Assembly (NCBI GenBank): GCA_964612145.1
Contig: CAZTBP010000004.1
Span: 124,001 to 188,000 of the forward strand
Length of the DNA stretch: 64,000 nucleotides
Direction: 5' to 3'
Source of the DNA: JAGNLV01 sp964612145
GTDB lineage: Bacteria > Zixibacteria > MSB-5A5 > GN15 > FEB-12
Under the pieces are notes generated by a model. That model was not told where the DNA came from. It ran no database searches and saw nothing but the letters and a program-made list of their open reading frames with translations. The position numbers and the translations under genes were made by a program. Positions 52,126 through 61,752 of the stretch are shown piece after piece. How positions within the stretch are numbered: the stretch's first letter is position 1; the number at the start of each line of letters is the position of its first letter.

Positions 52126-54030
52126 TCATTTGCCGGTCGTGGCGATGAGATTTTTATCGCGTGTTTTGGTAATCTCGGATGGTCCGGAGAAGCGACTGAT
52201 TTCCTCAAGCAGCTGTGAGAGGAGCTTCGGGTTGGGAGGTGAGGCCGACTCCGTGATATTGTCCAACTTGTATCGTTTTGTATAGACCGGGAAGATTTCA
52301 TACACGTTGTCCTCGATGATAAAGGCATGGTTGACGTAGCTGCCGATAACGTATGGTCGCGGGCCGGCGGTGGAGTCGTACAGGTGTCGACCGTTGGCAT
52401 AGCTATTGACCGGAGATTGGCAGCCGTAGACATCGCGCAGGAGAGTGGGAACGAGATCGACATGGGAGGAGCGGTGAGTAAACTCGCGGGGTTCCTTGCC
52501 GGGCCAGTACAGAATAAACGGCACCTGGGTCTGGTACCTTGTGAAGTTGGTTCCATGGCTCCAGTAATTATCGTGGTCATCATCGAACTGCTCGCCGTGG
52601 TCGGTGGTGATAATGACAATGGTCTCGTTCAGAGTTCCGAGGGAGCGCAGGTGTTCGATGACAGATCCGATCAGGGAGTCGACATAGTGGGTGGCGTTGT
52701 AGTAGTCGTTCAGATATGGTGTCGGGTCAGAGCCGGGCCCGATTCCGAATACATCCAGTTCGCCGACAGGTTCAAAGAGTCTGTGTGATTCGGGGTAGCT
52801 GTAAGGCAAGTGGTTGGCTTTGTAAAATGCCATACCGAGGTAGGGTCTATCTTCGCGAGTACAACTGTCGATGAAGCCGATAAGCTGTTCGGTCATGCAG
52901 GCATCGCGTTCGACAGACCCGTATCCTTCGAAATCTTCGTGGACGGTAACTCCGCGGAAGATGGCGTCTTTGACCTTGTGGCGCTCGAAGTTGGAACGAG
53001 CGTAGATCCCGAATTCGTAGCCCAGTTTTTTTAGTCGATCAATCAGAAGCGGATTGTCAATGACGGCGTTGTTGGCCTTGACGGCTTCCCAGTAGGAGGC
53101 GTGCAGGCCGTAGAAGAGACCGAAAATACCACAGGTGGTTTGGTTGCCGGAGCTGAGGTGGTTGGTGAAGATCGAAGATTTCTGCGCGAGTTCATATGTT
53201 CGGGGTGTGATTTTTTCGGTCAGGGCATCATAGCGCCAGCTTTCGAACAGCAGGATCAGGATATTTGGTTTCGCGGCGCCGCCGGTCGTGTCCCAGGTAA
53301 TGTCGGTCAGCGGGTAGGTGAGGGTCCGGGAGGCGTCGCCAGCCAGGGCGTTGCGGGACTGCTGATTAGCACCGGGTACGAAGTTTTCGTATTGATCGGC
53401 CCGGCTGTGCGACGTGATGGGGATATACAGCGGGAAGTACGGTGTCAGGGCGGTCACCCGGGTGTCGCTGTTTTCGTAGGCAACAACATGGATGATCTGG
53501 CTTGTGGAAAACGCAACGACGGCAAAAAGTGCAAGCGCCGCTCCGAAGTGGCGGAGGCGTTCGCGTTTTTTCGCCAATTTATACAGGCCAATTTGGAGGG
53601 CGACGAAGATCAAAAAGGCCGCGGTGATGTAAACGAACGTCCGAGGTGGAAGTCCGAAGCCGGCTAGGTCGTTGAGAATCCATTCCAGCCAGAACAGGTC
53701 GATGTGCACCCGGGCGATGCGATAGGTCAGGCTGTCGATGAAGAGATAGAAGATAAAGAGCGTTATGGCTGACGTGCCGATTATTCTCGCTGCCGGTTTA
53801 ACGGGGGCCAGGAGCAATGACAGAAGCAGTCCCAACAAGAGCATCGGCAGGATGTAGTAGCCGATGATTACTCCGAGAAAGTACACGAACCCCAGGGCGG
53901 TCCAGTTGATGAATCTGGCGTTTATAAAAAAGATGCCGACAACCACCGGAATGTTCAGGGCGATAAGAATCGCAAAAAAGCGAAATAAAGAGGCAAAGCC
54001 TTTGAAAAGGTGGGCCAGGTTTTCTTTCAT
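52126..54030 (-). CDS. PbgA/YejM-like membrane protein with sulfatase-fold domain
   Basis: 634 aa. About five transmembrane helices (residues 10-160), then a periplasmic alkaline-phosphatase/sulfatase-like domain: NILILLFESWRYDAL, NQTTCGIFGLFYGLHASYW, TDHGEQFDDDHDNYWSHG, SHVDLVPTLLRDVYGC. The GLFYGL and HVDLVPTLL patterns match E. coli YejM (PbgA/LapC), which controls lipopolysaccharide synthesis through LapB and LpxC; the LTA synthase-like alternative is less likely. The presence of this protein supports a Gram-negative envelope. Confidence 0.85.
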   Translation of the reverse strand: MKENLAHLFKGFASLFRFFAILIALNIPVVVGIFFINARFINWTALGFVYFLGVIIGYYILPMLLLGLLLSLLLAPVKPAARIIGTSAITLFIFYLFIDSLTYRIARVHIDLFWLEWILNDLAGFGLPPRTFVYITAAFLIFVALQIGLYKLAKKRERLRHFGAALALFAVVAFSTSQIIHVVAYENSDTRVTALTPYFPLYIPITSHSRADQYENFVPGANQQSRNALAGDASRTLTYPLTDITWDTTGGAAKPNILILLFESWRYDALTEKITPRTYELAQKSSIFTNHLSSGNQTTCGIFGLFYGLHASYWEAVKANNAVIDNPLLIDRLKKLGYEFGIYARSNFERHKVKDAIFRGVTVHEDFEGYGSVERDACMTEQLIGFIDSCTREDRPYLGMAFYKANHLPYSYPESHRLFEPVGELDVFGIGPGSDPTPYLNDYYNATHYVDSLIGSVIEHLRSLGTLNETIVIITTDHGEQFDDDHDNYWSHGTNFTRYQTQVPFILYWPGKEPREFTHRSSHVDLVPTLLRDVYGCQSPVNSYANGRHLYDSTAGPRPYVIGSYVNHAFIIEDNVYEIFPVYTKRYKLDNITESASPPNPKLLSQLLEEISRFSGPSEITKTRDKNLIATTGK

Positions 54031-54275
54031 AACTCAGGATCAGGTTTCCTTAGCTTTACGCCGGCAACAAAGGCTGCCGGTCTGTTTATCCTCATTAATA
54101 CAATTGTTAACGGATGAGGAAGCCGCAAGTTCATTTATTGGCTGCGTATGAGCAGATTATGGTGGGCCGATGGAGCGAGCAAGGTTGATCGGGACGGTAG
54201 ACGATGCTCTCGGCATGGGCGGGTTATTGAAAGTGCGCCTGTAGTCGGATCATAGCAGGGGATTTGCAAAGTGGG

Positions 54276-54292
54276 CGGAAGTTGAACTTCCG
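54276..54292 (+). terminator. orphan plus-strand terminator
   Basis: CGGAAGTT-G-AACTTCCG followed by TTCGTTTTTTTATTTT. No plus-strand gene ends near here. Confidence 0.7.
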
Positions 54293-54313
54293 TTCGTTTT
54301 TTTATTTTGAGTA

Positions 54314-54329
54314 CTGCCCGAAAGGGCAG
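54314..54329 (+). other. GNRA-tetraloop hairpin
   Basis: CTGCCC-GAAA-GGGCAG, with a GAAA loop on the plus strand. It is just beyond the stop of the MFS gene and may stabilise or terminate a transcript. Confidence 0.55.
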
Positions 54330-54371
54330 AAGTAGTTTACTTCGACGGCTCCAAAGCTTACGGCCAGAGTG

Positions 54372-55685
54372 TTAATCGTTGCCCTGTACTTCCTCAAGCG
54401 AGCGGGCGAACAGGGATGCCGAGAAGGCCATGATCATAAAAATGATCAGTACAACTGACTCACCGGCGGCCTGCGCAATTGAACCGAAGACGCCACCTAT
54501 GACGAGAACCAGTCCAATGATCGTGTTGGACAGGGCGGTGTAGGCGGGCCGTTTCTCCGGCGTGGCCATGTCAACGATGTGGGTTGATCTCCCGAGACGA
54601 ACGCCCTGGTGCGCAATCATCAGGATGAAATGCAAGCCCGGCAGAAGGAGGGTGCCTCGTACCAGTTCTATGGCGGCAAGCCCGAGGACTCCCGCGGTTC
54701 CGACGGCGGTACCGCCGACAACTCCGGTCAGGATCAGGACTTTTCGGCTGGATCGGTCGGCGAGTTTCCCCCAGAAAAAGGAGCTGACTACGGCGGCCAG
54801 GCCCGAGGCAACGACAAAGCTGCCGAGTTGGCCGAACTGGCGGCCGTTGGTTTCACCGGACAGGGCGATCAAGAACGGCGGAGCTATGGCGGTGGCAGTC
54901 AGGAGGGCGCGGGTGATGATGAAGCGGACAAGCTGCTTGTCGGTTGTGAGGAGGGAAAGTTGCTTGATGGCAACGGACAATGCGTTGCCGCCCCCTTCGG
55001 TGGCGCCTTTAGCCTCGGCCAGGGTCGTGAAAATTGCTGCCGCAATGAGCCAGAGCCCCCCGGCGATAAAGAGTACCGAGGCGACAACATCGATTGATTT
55101 TTCCAAAATCCCTGCGCTCAGCAGGCCGCCGAAGATGAGCACGGCGAAAGCGGCGTTGGTGCCGGCGGTGCCGGTAGCGGTACCGCGTGTTGATTTCGAG
55201 ACGGTTTTGCCAAGGACATCTTTGTAACTGACGGAGCAGACCGACCTGGCGACCGCAAAGACGGCCAATAGACCGACAACGGCCCAGCCGGCATCGGCTC
55301 CACTTAATGACAGTGCCGCGAGCGCTATGCCGATTACGGCAATTCCCTGCACGGCGCTTCCTGCTGCCCACGCCCATTTTCGCTGCGGCAAAGAACGAAT
55401 CCAGCCGGCGGTTACCAGCTGTGGCAGCAATGCTCCGGCTTCGCGCACCGGCACCAGGAAGCCGACCAAAAAAGCCGGGGCGCCCAGTGAAAGCAGAAGC
55501 CATGACAGGACCAGCTTGGGGTCAGCGAGACCGTCGCCGATCTTGGTCGCGCTGAGAGAGAGGATGTGTTTCAGGAAATTGCCGGGTTGCTCATCGCAGG
55601 CGTCTTCGGGAATGTCGCGGCAGACCCTTCCGTCGTTTTCACCGGTGAGCAACGAATAGATAGCTTCGGTTCTATCGTCGGGCAT
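54372..55685 (-). CDS. major facilitator superfamily transporter
   Basis: 437 aa. About twelve hydrophobic helices, with the loop FFWGKLADRSSRKVLILTG as the MFS motif A analogue, and SYKDVLGKTVSKSTRGTATGTAG in an earlier loop. The N-terminal ~40 residues are cytoplasmic and acidic. Substrate unknown. Confidence 0.85.
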   Translation of the reverse strand: MPDDRTEAIYSLLTGENDGRVCRDIPEDACDEQPGNFLKHILSLSATKIGDGLADPKLVLSWLLLSLGAPAFLVGFLVPVREAGALLPQLVTAGWIRSLPQRKWAWAAGSAVQGIAVIGIALAALSLSGADAGWAVVGLLAVFAVARSVCSVSYKDVLGKTVSKSTRGTATGTAGTNAAFAVLIFGGLLSAGILEKSIDVVASVLFIAGGLWLIAAAIFTTLAEAKGATEGGGNALSVAIKQLSLLTTDKQLVRFIITRALLTATAIAPPFLIALSGETNGRQFGQLGSFVVASGLAAVVSSFFWGKLADRSSRKVLILTGVVGGTAVGTAGVLGLAAIELVRGTLLLPGLHFILMIAHQGVRLGRSTHIVDMATPEKRPAYTALSNTIIGLVLVIGGVFGSIAQAAGESVVLIIFMIMAFSASLFARSLEEVQGND

Positions 55686-55922
55686 GCCGGAATATAGGGA
55701 CTAGCTTGAACCTTCGTAAACAATAACTACGCTGGCCTGATTTTCGCTTTATCCGCTGCACGGCAGCGTTGTAGACTTCGGCAACCACCGCAAAGAAGAG
55801 GCTCGCGGTCCGGTATAATTCGCCGGCTGTAGGTGATTGTCTTGCAGTCGATTTGGGCGCACCGCAAAGGCCGCAGGCACTTTGCCATAAAGCGGCCGGC
55901 AGCGGCAGTCGATAGAAAGAAC

Positions 55923-56354
55923 ATGGACACTCCGAGAATTACTTTTTCGCGGATGATGTGGTTGATTCTGCCATGTCTTATCCTGTCGCTGTCGGTGCTG
56001 TGCTCGTGCGGAATGACTGTCAGGGGTGGATCGATTGTAGTCGCGGAGCGGGATAATGACGTTGAAGCCTCCCGACAGGCAGCTAAGCTCCATATTCCGC
56101 CCGGCCATCTTCCGCCGCCGGGTGCCTGCCGGATCTGGATACCGGGGGATCCTCCGGGCCATCAGCCGCCTCCGGGTGATTGCGATGAACTGCGGTATCG
56201 GGTACCAGTCGGAGCCTGGCTGCTGCGCCGGAATGCTGACGATCCGGAATATATTGAGGTGCTGGTTTTTCACAAGCGCCGGCCGTCGGTGGTGCTAGAG
56301 ATTCGGTTTTTCGAGGTGTCTTCGGGCAAGTTCCTGCGGGCGTCGGTGCCTTAG
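55923..56354 (+). CDS. small lipoprotein with IPPGH/PPGHQPPPGDC motif
   Basis: 143 aa from ATG 55923 (weak site; ATG 55953 is a second choice). Lipobox SVLCSC. The middle carries IPPGHLPPPGACRIWIPGDPPGHQPPPGDC, a Pro/Gly-rich motif with cysteines that I have seen in uncharacterised small exported proteins of several phyla; its role is unknown. Nothing around it hints at function. Confidence 0.7.
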   Translation: MDTPRITFSRMMWLILPCLILSLSVLCSCGMTVRGGSIVVAERDNDVEASRQAAKLHIPPGHLPPPGACRIWIPGDPPGHQPPPGDCDELRYRVPVGAWLLRRNADDPEYIEVLVFHKRRPSVVLEIRFFEVSSGKFLRASVP

Positions 56355-56610
56355 CCGCAAGATTCAACTGCATCACCAATAGAAGCCGCCTGCGTGGGCC
56401 GGCCGAAGGGATTGTTGTCTTCGGATCCTTTGATCGATTTCCCGAACAGTTATAATGATCTTGCCATGACCGCTTGGTCAACTTTACGAAAATATCGACG
56501 TGTTCGAATCTCGACCGGGCTACGTAAACAATAGTCCCTTTTCTGTTTTTCCGAGAAATGAGCCAATCAAAAGCCATGAGTTTTTACAATTGGCTCAGGG
56601 TCTCGCCGGA

Positions 56611-58323
56611 CTAGTAAATCCACACCGCGGAATGCTTCGATCCCGGACTGTTGGCATCATCACCGCCGAGCACCATAACGTGCGCGACTCCGTTCCCATC
56701 GACATAACTCAGCGCCGCGTGATTGAACAGATTACCACCACCCTGGCTCGTAATGGTTATGGCACCAGTGGCGCCCTGGAAGCTACCAACCGTTCCGTCG
56801 CTAAAAATCTGTGCGTAGCTATTTTCGCTCGAACCGGTTCCGGCGCCGTTGTACAATCCACCGGTTATCAGCACGTTGCCACCGGCCACAACACTGGAGT
56901 GTTTACTCACATTCTTGGTCAAAGAAGAAGCATTCACTGACCAGGCTGATGTGGCGAGATTTCCGGTTCGAAGGTCGATCGGCATAAACAATACTTCAGC
57001 TAATTTGGAATCGTTACTAATGTAGTTGCTATCTTCCGGACTTACCGTACCGGTTTCACCACCAAACAGGTGGAGGTAGCCGCCGAAACTGGTGAAGCCA
57101 TGGTAGGACCGCCCCGAAGGCAGGCTGGCAAATTCTTCCCAGGTAGACAATTCACCGAGGCTGTCGATATGGGCACGGTAGACCAATGAGACGGGGTTGT
57201 TGTCGGTGGTGGCTCCACCGGCGAGATACATCGACCCGCGGAAAGTCACTGCGCCATGAGAGTGCAGCGGAAGGGGCAGAGAAGTCGTCAACATCCATGA
57301 CCCGATCTGTCCGCTGGAACTAATGGAGGCCTTGTAGACGTCGGTCATTGGCTGGCCTCCGACTGAATCAATCCCACCAAGCGCGTAGATATAACCAAAG
57401 CCATCTACTTTGGAATTGAAGGGCGTTGCCGCCGTGGAAGCATGAAATGCTGTTGGTTGCGGCAGATTGGTCGATCCGGTCCAACTGGTCAGTTGGCCGT
57501 TGCTCTGAATTGTCGCGAAATAGGTCTCAGGACGCGTCGACACGCTGTCGGCTCCACCCGTAACCAATACATAGCGAGTCAGCGTACCGGCGTCATCTAC
57601 AGGAACGTAGTGTGCCTGATGACCACTCAGTCCAATCGGGAGGGCCGATGTTGACGCCCAGTTAATTTCCGATGGACTAAAAGAGGCGTTCTGCGTTACG
57701 GTAAATGCCAAACTATCACTCACACCGGTAGCCGTTGTCACTACTATTTCGCCGGTATTCGCGCCGGCCGGGACAGTAGTTACAATAAAAGTATTGGTCC
57801 AGTTGTCGGGGCTTTCAATAACCGCTGCAATTGTTCCGCCGGCACCGTCGGAGAATAGTACATCGCCAACGCCCTGGAGGTCGCCAAAGGCGGCACCCTC
57901 GATTATCACGGTGCTCCCCGTGTTCCCTGATGGTTTGGTTGCGCTGTTGATGTAGGTCAGTTCTGGTCGAATAGCGGCAAATGAAGCCGATAGATTTGCT
58001 TCGGTGCCGTCGGAATTACGGACTGTTACCGTATACACAACACCGGTATCAATTCCGTCCGGAACGAGGGCAAAAATGGTTGTGTCACTTGCCACCTCAA
58101 TAGAATCGGCGACCAGCGAATTAAACCATATAGTCGCGCCGGGTCTGAAATTTGTTCCTGATACGCTGACTTCCGTTCCCACCGTTCCTTCGGTTGGGTT
58201 AATGCCAGACAGTGTCGGCTCCTCGCCAGCGTTTGAGCTTGTTCCGGAATCATCTCCCCCGCAACCCCAACAAAGCATCAGAATTGTGCACAACAATATT
58301 GTTCGGAGTAAATGCAAAGACAT
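56611..58323 (-). CDS. lipoprotein with IPT/TIG and Kelch-like repeats
   Basis: 570 aa; GGAGG precedes the ATG. Lipobox LMLCWGC. Residues 35-210 hold two IPT/TIG-like Ig domains (INPTEGTVGTEVSVSGTNF and INSATKPSGNTGSTVIIEGAAF). The rest forms Kelch-like blades (YVLVTGGAD, YIYALGGID, MYLAGGA, LHLFGGE, VLITGGLY, VMVLGGDD), about six, probably a propeller. I infer an outer-membrane protein for binding proteins or polysaccharide. Confidence 0.85.
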   Translation of the reverse strand: MSLHLLRTILLCTILMLCWGCGGDDSGTSSNAGEEPTLSGINPTEGTVGTEVSVSGTNFRPGATIWFNSLVADSIEVASDTTIFALVPDGIDTGVVYTVTVRNSDGTEANLSASFAAIRPELTYINSATKPSGNTGSTVIIEGAAFGDLQGVGDVLFSDGAGGTIAAVIESPDNWTNTFIVTTVPAGANTGEIVVTTATGVSDSLAFTVTQNASFSPSEINWASTSALPIGLSGHQAHYVPVDDAGTLTRYVLVTGGADSVSTRPETYFATIQSNGQLTSWTGSTNLPQPTAFHASTAATPFNSKVDGFGYIYALGGIDSVGGQPMTDVYKASISSSGQIGSWMLTTSLPLPLHSHGAVTFRGSMYLAGGATTDNNPVSLVYRAHIDSLGELSTWEEFASLPSGRSYHGFTSFGGYLHLFGGETGTVSPEDSNYISNDSKLAEVLFMPIDLRTGNLATSAWSVNASSLTKNVSKHSSVVAGGNVLITGGLYNGAGTGSSENSYAQIFSDGTVGSFQGATGAITITSQGGGNLFNHAALSYVDGNGVAHVMVLGGDDANSPGSKHSAVWIY

Positions 58324-59043
58324 TTCGACCTCCAGATCAAGAAGTTTCCATCAGTTTTCGGTGGCTTCCGTACGGTTTGCCGGATGAAGTGTCCGGTCAG
58401 ACGTCACCGCGCTCGAGTGTTTCCCCTTTATCTTTTATTCGTCTCATCGGCTCTAAACTTTAGCAGGCTGTTGAGAAACTGTTTTCGGGCGGTTTGTGAA
58501 GAATGAGGACGCGCCAGGAAGCCCTACAATCGAGGATCTCGGCACGAACCAACTTGGCCCCCCTGAACACGTGATAAGTGGGTTGCTTCCAGAGTTTTTC
58601 AACAGCCTGCTAATGGTTTTGCCTCTCAGATACGGGCATTTGTACCTGCTTGAATGCTTCTCGCGCGGGCCATTGGGGACGATCAGGGCCCCCGGTTAAG
58701 AAGACTTTTCTATTAGTGACGTACCGTCGGGACTCCAGACGTGAAAAAGGGGAAAGCCCAATGACATGATTGTTGATTGTTGCCTACTAATGAATTACAT
58801 TTTAAGAACCTTATGTAATATCTACCTGCATATATCTCTTAGAGAGTCGGCCTGCTTGTCGAGGCGGTGTCGAGTCGGCAGGAAAGTTTAGCGAAGACGC
58901 ATCATGGTATTCTGGTCCCCACAGAGTGAGACCACTAACGAGTCGCTCAAATTCAAATCCGGGGGAGAGGCTTCAATCCAACGCCACATAGTGAAGCCGG
59001 CTATCAAGCCCTGCGAGAAAAGTACAGCTTCAGGAGGACAAAG
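58324..59043. other. 720-bp intergenic region containing a MITE-like element
   Basis: Besides the 154-bp inverted-repeat element at 58460-58613, the remainder holds no gene I can support. It should contain the promoters of the divergent lipoprotein and S9 peptidase genes. Confidence 0.6.
58460..58613. mobile_element. MITE-like element with 21-bp terminal inverted repeats
   Basis: The ends are TTAGCAGGCTGTTGA(G/A)AAACT in inverted orientation, 20 of 21 bases matching. The total length is 154 bp with no transposase. CAGGCTGTTGAAAAA-type ends are common in bacterial insertion sequences, so this may be a non-autonomous derivative of one. I could not find another copy or a target-site duplication beyond the flanking TTAG/CTAA. 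Confidence 0.7.
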
Positions 59044-61536
59044 ATGAGAAAGTCAGTTTTACTGGCAGCAATTCCGCTGGTTTTAATGACAGCAGTAATG
59101 ATAATGGCCCCTGAGGTGGGAGGAGCCGATTCACAGGCGCCGGTGCGCGAGTGGCAGACACCGTCGGAAGAAATCCTCGAGGTGCTCCATGCCCCGCAAC
59201 TGCCACGGGTGTGGACCGCACCGACCGGTGAACACCTGCTGCTGGCCGACCCGGTCGTGTATCCGCCGCTGGCCGAGTACGCCGCGACCATGCACAAGCT
59301 GGCCGGTGTGCGAGTAAACCCTGCGCTTAACAGCCGTCATGGGCGTCATGGTGGGACCTCGCCCCGTCTGGTGCGAGTCGAGAATGGCACTACAACACCG
59401 CTCGATTTGCCGGCTGAAGCCGAAGTCCTTGGTGTAGACTGGACTGTGGACGGGGAGCGGTTCGCCCTCACCGTAGCGCACAGTGATCATATAGGTCTGT
59501 GGATTGGCACTGTTGATGGAAACGTTTCCAAGGTAGAGGACCTGGCGCTCAATCCGTTGCTGGGATCGCCGGTGAACTGGACGCCCGATCAGGAGCGTCT
59601 GCTGGTGTGGCGTATCCCTGAGCGGGGCCCGACTCCCGAGCCGCCGCCGATACCGGCGGGGCCGGAGATTCTTGAGGGTGAAGGCGCCAGTGCGCGGTCG
59701 ACATACGAGGCGCGCAATTTGCTGGAAACGGCTCACGATGATGCACTTTTCGAATACTATATGACCTCGGAGCTGATTGTTCTGGATCCGGAGACGAATC
59801 AGACCACAGTCCTTGGTTCCCCGGCCATTTACACCGACGCCGAATTCTCTCCGGACGGCGAATATGTGCTGGTTGAGTACCTGCAGGAGCCGTGGTCGCA
59901 TGAGGTAGCGTACTGGCGGTTTGCCAGTGAGATCGAGGTGTGGAACAGCGAGGGGGAAAAGGTAGCGACAATCGCCTCATTGCCGCTGGCCAACGAAGTA
60001 CCTATTCATGGTGTGCCGACCGGTCCGCGTTCGGTTGATTGGCGCCCGACCGCTCCTCACACGCTTTACTGGGTGGAAGCGCTCGATGGCGGTGATCCGG
60101 TTGCCGAGGCAACCCACCGTGACCGGCTCATGTTCCTGGATGCGCCCTATACTGAGGATCCTGAGGAGGCATTCCGGGCCGAGCACCGAATCCTCACGCG
60201 GGATTTCGCCTGGGGCGCCGAGGATGGTCTGCTCATGCTGGCTGAAAGAGAACGGATGCGGCGACGGCTCTATGTCTGGCTGCTGAATGTTGACGACGGC
60301 GAATCGCGACTGTGGTTTGAACTGGACGAGGATGATCGCTACGGCGATCCGGGCAATCCGGTCTACCGGCCACTGCCAAACGGCCAGAGGGTGCTGCGTC
60401 AAAAAGAAAATGCAGTTTATTTTCGTGGGGACGGCGCCACCGATCAGGGTGACCGGCCGTTTTTGGACCTTCGGCATCTGGAAACCGGTGAGACCGAGCG
60501 CCTGTTCCGCTGCGATCCGGACCGGTATGAGTATTTTGTAGCGTTTTCCGGCGATGAGGAACAGTTTGTGCTGCGGTCGGAATCGGCGGTCGATGTCCCG
60601 AATTATCACCTGGTCACTATCGGGGAAGAAATCGAGGCGCCTGAAGGTGAGGGTACCCGGGCATTGACCCGTGAACCGATCACGAATTTCGAGGATCCCA
60701 CGCCTCAATTGCGACAGATAGAGAAGCGTCTTGTCCGGTATGAACGTGAGGACGGAGTCCCGCTCAGTTTCCAATTGTATCTGCCGCCGGGCTACGAAGA
60801 GGGCACCCGGCTTCCGACGGTCGTCTATGCGTATCCGCTTGAGTATTCCGGAGCAGAGGTTGCCGGCCAGGTTCGGGGCTCGACCCAGCGGTTCATGCGG
60901 ATGTACGGCCCGTCACACATGTTCTTTCTGCTGGACGGCTATGCCGTGCTCGATCGTACTGCTATGCCCATGATTGGTGATCCGGAGACTGTCTACGACG
61001 AATTCGTGCCGCAACTGGTGGCCGATGCGGAGGCGGCGGTGGCCAAGGCGGTCGAAATGGGTGTGGCAGATCCCGACCGAATCGGCATTATCGGCCATAG
61101 CCATGGCGGGTTGATGGTAGCCAATCTTCTTGCGCATTCAGACCTGTTCCGGGCGGGTATCGCACGCAGCGGTTCGTATAACAAGACCAACCAGCCGTTT
61201 GGCTTTCAATCGGAACGTCGTTCGCTGTTCGAGGCGCAGGACGTTTACATCCAGGTTTCGCCGACGTTTTTTGCCGATCAGGTCAACGAGCCGGTCCTGG
61301 TGATTCACGGTAACGATGACTCAAACCCGGGGACTTTGACATTTCAGTCGGAGGTCTTTTTTGAAGCGGTGCGCGGGTCGGGCGGCATTACCCGGCTGGT
61401 GCTGCTGCCTTTTGAGGACCACGGTTACCGGGCCAGGGAGAATATTGAGCATGTGCTCTGGGAGCAACTGCGCTGGTTCGACATGTATTTGAAGGGTGAC
61501 GGGTCAGGGACGGCCCAGGCGCCCGATAGCGAGTAA
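59044..61536 (+). CDS. S9-family serine peptidase (glutamyl endopeptidase-like)
   Basis: 830 aa; AGGAGGACAAAG precedes the ATG. Signal peptide 1-28, a beta-propeller-like N-terminal region (~100-560), then the alpha/beta hydrolase catalytic domain: GIIGHSHGGLMVANLLAHS (Ser ~686), LVIHGNDDSNPG (Asp), PFEDHGYRARENIEHV (His). AYPLEYSGAEVAGQVRGSTQRF resembles plant chloroplast glutamyl peptidase (CGEP) and its bacterial relatives, which cut after Glu. It is probably exported. A terminator follows. Confidence 0.88.
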   Translation: MRKSVLLAAIPLVLMTAVMIMAPEVGGADSQAPVREWQTPSEEILEVLHAPQLPRVWTAPTGEHLLLADPVVYPPLAEYAATMHKLAGVRVNPALNSRHGRHGGTSPRLVRVENGTTTPLDLPAEAEVLGVDWTVDGERFALTVAHSDHIGLWIGTVDGNVSKVEDLALNPLLGSPVNWTPDQERLLVWRIPERGPTPEPPPIPAGPEILEGEGASARSTYEARNLLETAHDDALFEYYMTSELIVLDPETNQTTVLGSPAIYTDAEFSPDGEYVLVEYLQEPWSHEVAYWRFASEIEVWNSEGEKVATIASLPLANEVPIHGVPTGPRSVDWRPTAPHTLYWVEALDGGDPVAEATHRDRLMFLDAPYTEDPEEAFRAEHRILTRDFAWGAEDGLLMLAERERMRRRLYVWLLNVDDGESRLWFELDEDDRYGDPGNPVYRPLPNGQRVLRQKENAVYFRGDGATDQGDRPFLDLRHLETGETERLFRCDPDRYEYFVAFSGDEEQFVLRSESAVDVPNYHLVTIGEEIEAPEGEGTRALTREPITNFEDPTPQLRQIEKRLVRYEREDGVPLSFQLYLPPGYEEGTRLPTVVYAYPLEYSGAEVAGQVRGSTQRFMRMYGPSHMFFLLDGYAVLDRTAMPMIGDPETVYDEFVPQLVADAEAAVAKAVEMGVADPDRIGIIGHSHGGLMVANLLAHSDLFRAGIARSGSYNKTNQPFGFQSERRSLFEAQDVYIQVSPTFFADQVNEPVLVIHGNDDSNPGTLTFQSEVFFEAVRGSGGITRLVLLPFEDHGYRARENIEHVLWEQLRWFDMYLKGDGSGTAQAPDSE

Positions 61537-61546
61537 GAACACACGG

Positions 61547-61572
61547 CGGAGATGCGGGGTTCTGCATCTCCG
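61547..61572. terminator. hairpin after the S9 peptidase gene
   Basis: Stem CGGAGATGC / GCATCTCCG with an 8-nt loop, then TCATTACTT. It lies between the convergent S9 gene and the small Cys-rich gene. Confidence 0.75.
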
Positions 61573-61575
61573 TCA

Positions 61576-61752
61576 TTACTTCGTCCTCTTGCGAAGCAGA
61601 ATCGATGAGTCGGCCTGCTTCTGCTTAAAATCTTCTATCCCCTGCTGGATGCGGCTCTTGAACCCGTGAGGGGCGACTCGGCCGCAGAACCCGGTTCCGT
61701 CGGCATTTGGCCTACACATGCGGAAACACCAAGGAGACCGATTCTTGGTCAT
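61576..61752 (-). CDS. small cysteine-rich conserved protein
   Basis: 58 aa from ATG 61752 (GGGA ~7 nt upstream); a longer frame to 61836 has weak support. Residues WCFRMCRPNADGTGFCGRVAPHG hold three cysteines and a His, and could form a zinc or Fe-S site; the rest is basic and helical (IQQGIEDFKQKQ). Not recognised with confidence. Confidence 0.55.
   Translation of the reverse strand: MTKNRSPWCFRMCRPNADGTGFCGRVAPHGFKSRIQQGIEDFKQKQADSSILLRKRTK

Larger units (their letters stand above)
54031..54371. other. 341-bp intergenic region with orphan hairpins
   Basis: The gap lies between the MFS gene stop and the PbgA-like gene start, both on the minus strand. It holds two hairpins reported separately and no protein gene. 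A plus-strand terminator without a visible plus-strand gene suggests a small transcript. Confidence 0.5.

Noticed and set aside
58496..58699. ORF inside and beyond the MITE-like element
   Set aside because: 67 aa with no ribosome binding site; crosses the right terminal repeat and has no known motif.
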